From: UBA6244 sp963676875
Lineage (GTDB): Bacteria > Bacteroidota > Bacteroidia > Bacteroidales > F082
DNA length: 64,000 nt
Assembly: GCA_963676875.1 (NCBI GenBank)
Contig: OY781436.1
Coordinates: forward strand, 248,001 to 312,000
Direction: 5' to 3'
Shown here: piece after piece, positions 59,450-64,000 of the stretch
Layout: every line of letters starts with the position of its first letter
How positions within the stretch are numbered: the stretch's first letter is position 1
Position numbers and translations under genes: made by a program
Notes under the pieces: model-generated
Databases searched by the model: none
Told to the model about the DNA's origin: nothing
What the model saw: only the letters and a program-made list of their open reading frames with translations

Positions 59450-59739
59450 AAGGTTGTCTTATTTTATCATGCCATATTAGTCGTTTAAGCTTTATCTTCA
59501 CCTTTGTCCAAATGCTTCATAAAAGAGGTGATTTAAAGGGGGAAAGATACTGAAAAAAATTGATCTGTCGCCTGCTTTCCAATGTACGGGCCAAGGGGAC
59601 AAGGGGACGAGGTGACTGAGTGACATTCACCATTCACTGTTCACCGTTCACTGTTCACCGTTCACTGTTCACCGTTCACCGTCCACCAGCTTTAAGCATG
59701 ACAAACCACAATCTACAAAAAACCACAAATAGCGGTTGA
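59450..59739. other. Intergenic region between GMC oxidoreductase and RelA genes
   Basis: About 290 bp with no gene. It holds the tandem arrays at 59593-59687 and nothing else that can be recognised. Confidence 0.6.
59593..59687 (+). repeat. Octamer array running into a heptamer array
   Basis: Four 8-bp units (AAGGGGAC, AAGGGGAC, GAGGTGAC, TGAGTGAC; 59593-59624) are followed without a gap by nine 7-bp units of (A/G)TTCAC(C/T) type (59625-59687), ending GTCCACC. Confidence 0.85.
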
Positions 59740-61935
59740 TTATTTGAGCCTAACCACCTTTTCCACCCCCGACACCTTGGCAATTTTGCGCAACAATTGG
59801 TCGAGATGCTCATTATCTTTTACCATTACCGAGATGCGCCCGTCGAAAAGTTTTCCCTTGGTTTGAAAATTAACAGACCGCATGTTTACCCGCAGGTCGT
59901 CGGTTACCACTTTGGTTATGGCTCCAACCACGCCCAATTCGTCTTTGCCGACAATGCGGATATTAGCGACCCAAAACTTGGCTTGGGATGAACTTATCCA
60001 TTTCACATCCATCACGCGATAAGGGTATTTTTCCAACAGTCGATCAGCATTGGGACAATTTTTCCGGTGAATGGTAATCCCGCCCTGAGTAGTAATAAAG
60101 CCAAACACCTTGTCACCGGGTATGGGCGTACAGCATTTGGCCAACCTGTATTCCACATTTTTCAGGTTGTCGCCAATGTACAGCACATCATTTGTATCAT
60201 CCTCATTTTCTACGGATTTAGCCTCCTGCTTTACATCGGCTAGTGGTTCCCGCTCCTGAGGGCGATCCTCCATCTGAGATTCAACAAACTTGGACACAAC
60301 AGTTTTTACATCCGTTAAGTCAATTTTTTGAACGGCAAACAGGTAGTACAAATCAATACCGGCGTCCACCTTGTAATGCTTCACCAAATGATTGATAAGC
60401 AAATCAGAGTTTTTTATCTTCCAGTTTTTCAGTTTTCGGGTCAAGATTTCCTTACCCAAATCGGCTACTTTATATTTTTCTTCTTTAAGGCATCTCTTGA
60501 TGCGGGTACGGGCTTTTTCGGTAGCCACAAACGACAACCAATCGAGTTTTGGTTTTTGGTTTTTGGCTTTGATGATGTCGATTCTATCACCGTTACGCAG
60601 CACATACCGAATGGGTACCACCTTATCGTTTACTTTGGCCCCTTTGCATGTGGCACCAACATCTGAGTGGATACCAAAGGCGAAATCGAGGATGGTGGCT
60701 CCTGCTCTAAACTGCATCAAATCACCTTTGGGGGTAAACACAAATACACTCTGGTTTTGATTTTTGGGACTACTTCGATACGACACTTCCTGATTAGGTT
60801 TTCCCGGATTTTCCAGAATTTCTCGTACCTGCGACAACCAGTCTTCCGTATTTTTTTTGTTCATCACACCCTTGTACTGCCAGTGAGCCGCCTGACCTTT
60901 TTCTGCTACCTCATCCATACGGGTGGTACGTATCTGCACCTCCACCCAACGGTCGTCGGGACCCAAAACGGTGGTATGCAGCGATTCGTAACCGGACGAT
61001 TTGGGTGACGACAACCAATCACGCATCCGTTTGGGGTTGGGTTGATAAATATTGGTAACGATGGAATACACCCGCCAACAATCTTCTAACTCCTTCTTAG
61101 ACTTGCTATTGAGAATGATACGTACCGCAAATAAATCGTAAACCTCTTCAATTTCTACCTGTTGGTTTTTCATTTTGGCCCAAATGGATGGTATGGACTT
61201 AGTGCGCCATTTTACGGTAAAATCAAAACCTGATTGGTGCATTTCGCGTTCCACGGGGCGGATAAAGTCCTGAATATAAACCTCTCGCTTGGCCTTGGTT
61301 TGTTGAATTTGCTCTTCGATACGCTGATAAATATCCGGATGTTCGTAGCGCATGATACATTCTTCAAACTCCGTTTTTACGTGATACAAACCCAAACGAT
61401 GCGCAATGGGGGCATACAGGTGTTTTACCTCATCCATCAGGTATTGCTGTTTTTCGCCCACCCATTCAGGATGACGGATATCGCTGAGTCGGTGAGCCAA
61501 ACGAATGAGAATCACCCGCATATCATCTACAATGGAAAGAAAAAGGGTTCTGAAAGTTTCCGATTGCAGGGAGATTCGCTCGGTAGCCAATCCGGAAATT
61601 TTGGTGAAACCTTCGATGATATCGGCCACATGATCACCAAATTCGGTTCGAATGGATTTGATATCGTAATCCTGCTCAAAATCAATACTATGAAGCAAGG
61701 CACAGATGGCAGAGGTAGGTCCAAGACCGATTTCTTTCACCGCTATTTCCGAAATATCCAGGTTGCGCAGTATGATGGGTGAACCATCGGCAGAGGTACG
61801 TCCTCGGTATTTTTCTTCAGCAAGGTTATATGCCTTCCTTATCAATTCAATATCTCCCGGTTGAAATTTTACGGGAGACTCAGTTATCAGCTTCTCAAGT
61901 CTGTATAAGGGATCGTTTGAGTGGTTTTGTTTCAT
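59740..61935 (-). CDS. RelA/SpoT family (p)ppGpp synthetase with degenerate hydrolase domain
   Basis: A 731-residue long RelA/SpoT homologue. The HD hydrolase region (about 20-190) lacks most metal ligands: the HD pair reads His82-Ser83 (ALLHSIDFEQ), the first His region reads AEEKYRGRTSADGSPIILRN, and the late Asp reads RLAHRLSDIR (His148). The synthetase domain is intact in outline (VYDLFAVRIIL, RMRDWLSSPKSSGYESLHTTV, VEVQIRTTRMDEVAEKGQAAHWQYK). TGS (about 405-465, VFVFTPKGDLMQF), a Cys-rich linker (KCCTPIPGDKVFGF...RKNCPNADR) and a C-terminal ACT domain follow. It should make ppGpp but hardly degrade it, so another SpoT-type enzyme elsewhere is expected. Confidence 0.9.
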   Translation of the reverse strand: MKQNHSNDPLYRLEKLITESPVKFQPGDIELIRKAYNLAEEKYRGRTSADGSPIILRNLDISEIAVKEIGLGPTSAICALLHSIDFEQDYDIKSIRTEFGDHVADIIEGFTKISGLATERISLQSETFRTLFLSIVDDMRVILIRLAHRLSDIRHPEWVGEKQQYLMDEVKHLYAPIAHRLGLYHVKTEFEECIMRYEHPDIYQRIEEQIQQTKAKREVYIQDFIRPVEREMHQSGFDFTVKWRTKSIPSIWAKMKNQQVEIEEVYDLFAVRIILNSKSKKELEDCWRVYSIVTNIYQPNPKRMRDWLSSPKSSGYESLHTTVLGPDDRWVEVQIRTTRMDEVAEKGQAAHWQYKGVMNKKNTEDWLSQVREILENPGKPNQEVSYRSSPKNQNQSVFVFTPKGDLMQFRAGATILDFAFGIHSDVGATCKGAKVNDKVVPIRYVLRNGDRIDIIKAKNQKPKLDWLSFVATEKARTRIKRCLKEEKYKVADLGKEILTRKLKNWKIKNSDLLINHLVKHYKVDAGIDLYYLFAVQKIDLTDVKTVVSKFVESQMEDRPQEREPLADVKQEAKSVENEDDTNDVLYIGDNLKNVEYRLAKCCTPIPGDKVFGFITTQGGITIHRKNCPNADRLLEKYPYRVMDVKWISSSQAKFWVANIRIVGKDELGVVGAITKVVTDDLRVNMRSVNFQTKGKLFDGRISVMVKDNEHLDQLLRKIAKVSGVEKVVRLK

Positions 61936-61978
61936 GAAATTAAGGGGCAGCGATAAAAGAAAGTGCCAATGTGAGTAA

Positions 61979-62015
61979 TAAAAAAAACCGGCACAACAAT
62001 CTGCTATGCCGGCTT
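61979..62015 (-). terminator. Terminator of the nfeD-floA operon
   Basis: The minus strand has CCGGCA paired with TGCCGG around a 13-nt loop, then eight T, about 11 nt past the floA stop. Confidence 0.85.
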
Positions 62016-62025
62016 TAGTCCATTA

Positions 62026-63012
62026 TTATTTTTTAGAATCGTCTTCCAGGGTTGGGTTCTGCGAAATAGATTCGCGCATTTGGGTGTCGGCCTGGATATT
62101 CTTGAATTTATAGTAATCCATGATACCGAGATTTCCTGAGCGGAAGGCTTCTGCAATGGCCATGGGTATTTCAGCTTCTGCCTGTATAACGTTGGCGCGG
62201 GCTTCCTGTGCTTTGGCCTTCATTTCTTGTTCGCTGGCTACAGCCATGGCTCTGCGTTCCTCGGCTTTGGCTTGAGCAATATTCTTATCGGCGTTGGCCT
62301 GATCCATTTGCAGTTCAGCACCAATATTCTTTCCTATGTCGATATCAGCGATGTCAATTGAAAGAATCTCAAAAGCGGTACCGCTATCGAGACCTTTACC
62401 CAAAACCACTTTGGAAATGCTGTCTGGGTTTTCGAGAACAGATTTATGCGAATTGGCCGATCCAATGGATGAAACAATACCTTCACCCACACGCGCCAGC
62501 ACAGTTTCTTCACCGGCACCACCAACAAGTTGCTGGATGTTGGCACGTACAGTAACCCTAGCTACGGCAATCAGCTGAATACCGTCTTTGGCTACGGCGG
62601 CTACACGTTTGGTATCAATTACTTTTGGGTTAACCGACATTTGAACCGCTTCGAGCACATCGCGTCCGGCCAAATCGATTGCAGTGGCAGTTTTGAAATC
62701 AAGTTCAATATTGGCTTTTTCGGCTGAGATGAGCGCCATCACAACCTTTTGAACACGACCTCCGGCCAGATAATGAGCCTCCAGATCGTCACGTTTCAAA
62801 CTCAATCCGGCTTTGGTGGAGGTAATCAGACTGTTGACTATAATGCTTGGAGGAACTTTTCGCCAACGCATCAATACCAATTGCAATATGGGAATTTTCA
62901 CATCCGAGACCAGTGCAGTAAACCACAGACCCACTGGAATAAAATAAAGCAGTACCCACAATAAAAACAGTACGCCTATACCTAAAGCTACATACACATA
63001 TAATACTTCCAT
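62026..63012 (-). CDS. floA: Flotillin-like protein FloA (UPF0365)
   Basis: A 328-residue membrane protein of the FloA/YqfA family that forms membrane microdomain scaffolds. One N-terminal hydrophobic hairpin (about 3-30, YVYVALGIGVLFLLWVLLYFIPVGLWFTA) leads into a long SPFH-like region: KVPPSIIVNSLITSTKAGLSLKRDDLEAHYLAGG, VARVTVRANIQQLVGGAGEETVLARVGEGIVSSIGSA. It ends in a coiled coil of Ala/Glu/Lys repeats (AKAEERRAMAVASEQEMKAKAQEARANVIQAEAEIP). The ATG at 63012 is taken; an in-frame TTG two codons upstream is possible. It follows nfeD directly, the classic pairing. Confidence 0.93.
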   Translation of the reverse strand: MEVLYVYVALGIGVLFLLWVLLYFIPVGLWFTALVSDVKIPILQLVLMRWRKVPPSIIVNSLITSTKAGLSLKRDDLEAHYLAGGRVQKVVMALISAEKANIELDFKTATAIDLAGRDVLEAVQMSVNPKVIDTKRVAAVAKDGIQLIAVARVTVRANIQQLVGGAGEETVLARVGEGIVSSIGSANSHKSVLENPDSISKVVLGKGLDSGTAFEILSIDIADIDIGKNIGAELQMDQANADKNIAQAKAEERRAMAVASEQEMKAKAQEARANVIQAEAEIPMAIAEAFRSGNLGIMDYYKFKNIQADTQMRESISQNPTLEDDSKK

Positions 63013-63018
63013 GTTCAA

Positions 63019-63483
63019 TTAATTTATTTGTTTGATGATAATTTTATTTCCGGAAACTTTGATCACTTCTATTTTTTTATTTGGATCGATAAACTGTGAT
63101 TGAGTAGTCACTTCCAACAATTGATTATTAATTTCAGCCGTACCCCCCGGAGCACACCTCGAAATGGTAATACCCAAATCGCCAACCTGAATATCGGCTT
63201 GTATATTTTGTCCTGCTTTTCCTTTGATTTCAGTTTTTAAGGTGGCCGTTTTCCAGGTCTTCGACCGTAAGGCGACTACCAGTCCAACCAAATTGATGGC
63301 CAGGGTTACTGACAATGCCAAATGACCTGAAATCATTCCCTGATCGCGGTAGGCCACATATACTCCGGCTATCATTAAACCAACACCCAGAATTCCGGCA
63401 ATTCCTGTTCCCGGTATCACCAAAATCTCGAGTAAGAGCATCAAAAACCCTATTAAAACTAATACGATAATGACCGACCACAT
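63019..63483 (-). CDS. NfeD family membrane protein
   Basis: A 154-residue protein with two or three N-terminal membrane helices (about 3-75: VIIVLVLIGFLMLLLEILVIPGTGIAGILGVGLMIAGVYVAY). The C-terminal OB-fold domain has GKAGQNIQADIQVGDLGITISRCAPGGTAEINNQLLEVTTQSQFIDPNKKIEVIKVSGNKIIIKQI. NfeD proteins pair with flotillins; this is the short form without a protease domain. The stop lies 6 nt before the floA ATG, so the two are one operon. Confidence 0.9.
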   Translation of the reverse strand: MWSVIIVLVLIGFLMLLLEILVIPGTGIAGILGVGLMIAGVYVAYRDQGMISGHLALSVTLAINLVGLVVALRSKTWKTATLKTEIKGKAGQNIQADIQVGDLGITISRCAPGGTAEINNQLLEVTTQSQFIDPNKKIEVIKVSGNKIIIKQIN

Positions 63484-63516
63484 TTTCTGACTATTTAAAT
63501 TTTACTTTCAACACAA

Positions 63517-63792
63517 TTAATTTAGGGCCACGGTGAGGTCTCTGAAATCAAGTTCACGTTTCATGGCAACCAATTCTTTAAAGGTACCACGCTTTACGGT
63601 ACATTTTCCTTTGTAATGAGCGATCAGCGCACAGTTTTCGGCCTGCATAAAATCATGATTGCATACCTCTACCAACGATTCAATTACGAAATCGAAGGTG
63701 TTTACCTCATCATTAAAAAGAATCAAATGATGAAGTTCTTCTTCCGAGGAAGAGGTTTCCGACGAAACAGATGATTTTTCTTTTGTACTCAT
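63517..63792 (-). CDS. clpS: ATP-dependent Clp protease adaptor ClpS
   Basis: A 91-residue N-end-rule adaptor that delivers substrates to the ClpA/C-ClpP protease. The core HHLILFNDEVNTFDFVIESLVEVCNH contains the N-degron pocket Asn-Asp, and the later block LIAHYKGKCTVKRGTFKELVAMKRELDFRDLTVAL matches the family. The start is the ATG at 63792 (MSTKEKSSVSS), giving a Ser/Glu-rich N-terminal tail of ~22 residues. A TAACTTTG -7 box lies 24 nt upstream and supports this start over longer frames. Confidence 0.92.
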   Translation of the reverse strand: MSTKEKSSVSSETSSSEEELHHLILFNDEVNTFDFVIESLVEVCNHDFMQAENCALIAHYKGKCTVKRGTFKELVAMKRELDFRDLTVALN

Positions 63793-63815
63793 GATTATTT
63801 CAAATGACAATTGCA

Positions 63816-63823
63816 CAAAGTTA
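63816..63823 (-). promoter_or_regulatory. -7 promoter box (TAACTTTG) for clpS
   Basis: The minus strand reads TAACTTTG, a full TAnnTTTG match 24 nt before the clpS ATG. No clear -33 is seen. Confidence 0.4.
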
Positions 63824-63957
63824 TAAATAAAACCATCGGATGCCTGAGAAATGGTAGTTAATTTCGGGTAAATTTTTCTTGGGTCTGACAAAAGTCACGC
63901 TCAGTTTGTCATCGTGACTACAGTGAAACGGAATGAAGAATCTCCTACAGGTTTATG

Positions 63958-64000
63958 GGATCAATAGGATCAATATGATCAATGGATTAGTAGGATCAAT
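63958..64000 (+). repeat. GATCAAT-type tandem array at window end
   Basis: Units GGATCAATA, GGATCAATA, TGATCAATG, GATTAGTA, GGATCAAT run to the last base, so the array may continue beyond the window. The bases before it (63824-63957) show no gene. Confidence 0.65.

Noticed and set aside
1..64000. tRNA or rRNA genes, insertion sequences, prophage or attachment sites
   Set aside because: No cloverleaf-like arms, CCA ends, transposase, integrase or flanking direct repeats were recognised while reading; a tRNAscan or ISfinder run could still find weak cases.

Overview
The window is chromosomal DNA of a member of the Bacteroidota, probably a free-living Bacteroidia/Marinilabiliales- or Cytophagales-like organism. 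The evidence is internal. There are type IX secretion (T9SS) cargo proteins with type A and type B (CHU_C) sorting tails, a PorP/SprF membrane protein, DUF1573, YbbR and FloA/NfeD genes, a CarboxypepD_reg-type TonB receptor, and repeated use of the phylum's promoter signature (TTTG or TTG, 19 bp, TAnnTTTG). Oxygen-dependent tyrosine catabolism (HPPD, homogentisate dioxygenase) implies at least facultative aerobic life. No tRNA, rRNA, CRISPR array, transposase or prophage was recognised.

Layout. 1-7.4 kb: a truncated aminotransferase, two DUF1573 proteins, a K+ channel with a zinc ribbon tail, a DUF2400 protein, and a minus-strand run T9SS protein - DUF1573 - yajC - ybbR - coaE. 7.6-14.8 kb: clpB, ychF, rpsA (with a structured leader) and rnz. 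14.8-15.3 kb: a gene-free stretch holding two tandem, nearly identical small RNA genes on the minus strand. 15.4-27.1 kb: a translationally coupled three-gene operon on the minus strand encoding a 2751-residue repeat adhesin with a T9SS type B tail, a TPR/PD40/OmpA/SPOR-like protein and a PorP/SprF protein. 27.3-30.2 kb: a YrdC/Sua5 protein, a GT9 glycosyltransferase and a DHOD-like oxidoreductase. 30.4-37.0 kb: cell-envelope genes (FadL-like barrel, DUF4136 lipoprotein, small barrel, T9SS type A protein, TonB receptor). 37.4-41.9 kb: the tyrosine/homogentisate operon hmgA-hppD-fahA-flavin reductase. 42.0-52.0 kb: dnaB, an exonuclease, a class V aminotransferase and several hypothetical or lipoprotein genes. 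52.0-55.5 kb: a two-component system divergent from an acidic T9SS type A protein that shares its polyproline motif. 55.5-56.4 kb: four tandem 192-bp repeats. 56.4-63.8 kb: FISUMP protein, cysQ, GMC oxidoreductase, a RelA/SpoT homologue with a degenerate hydrolase domain, floA-nfeD and clpS.

The most unusual element is the tandem small RNA pair. Promoter boxes, a U-rich single-stranded linker and a two-tier terminator hairpin are conserved between the copies. The promoter spacer has diverged, and the base changes in the hairpin arms preserve pairing. Other features worth attention are the eight-fold ~254-residue super-repeat of the adhesin, the 192-bp minisatellite, several intergenic arrays of 7-8 bp units, the synthetase-only look of the RelA homologue, and a terminator hairpin directly against the ybbR start codon.
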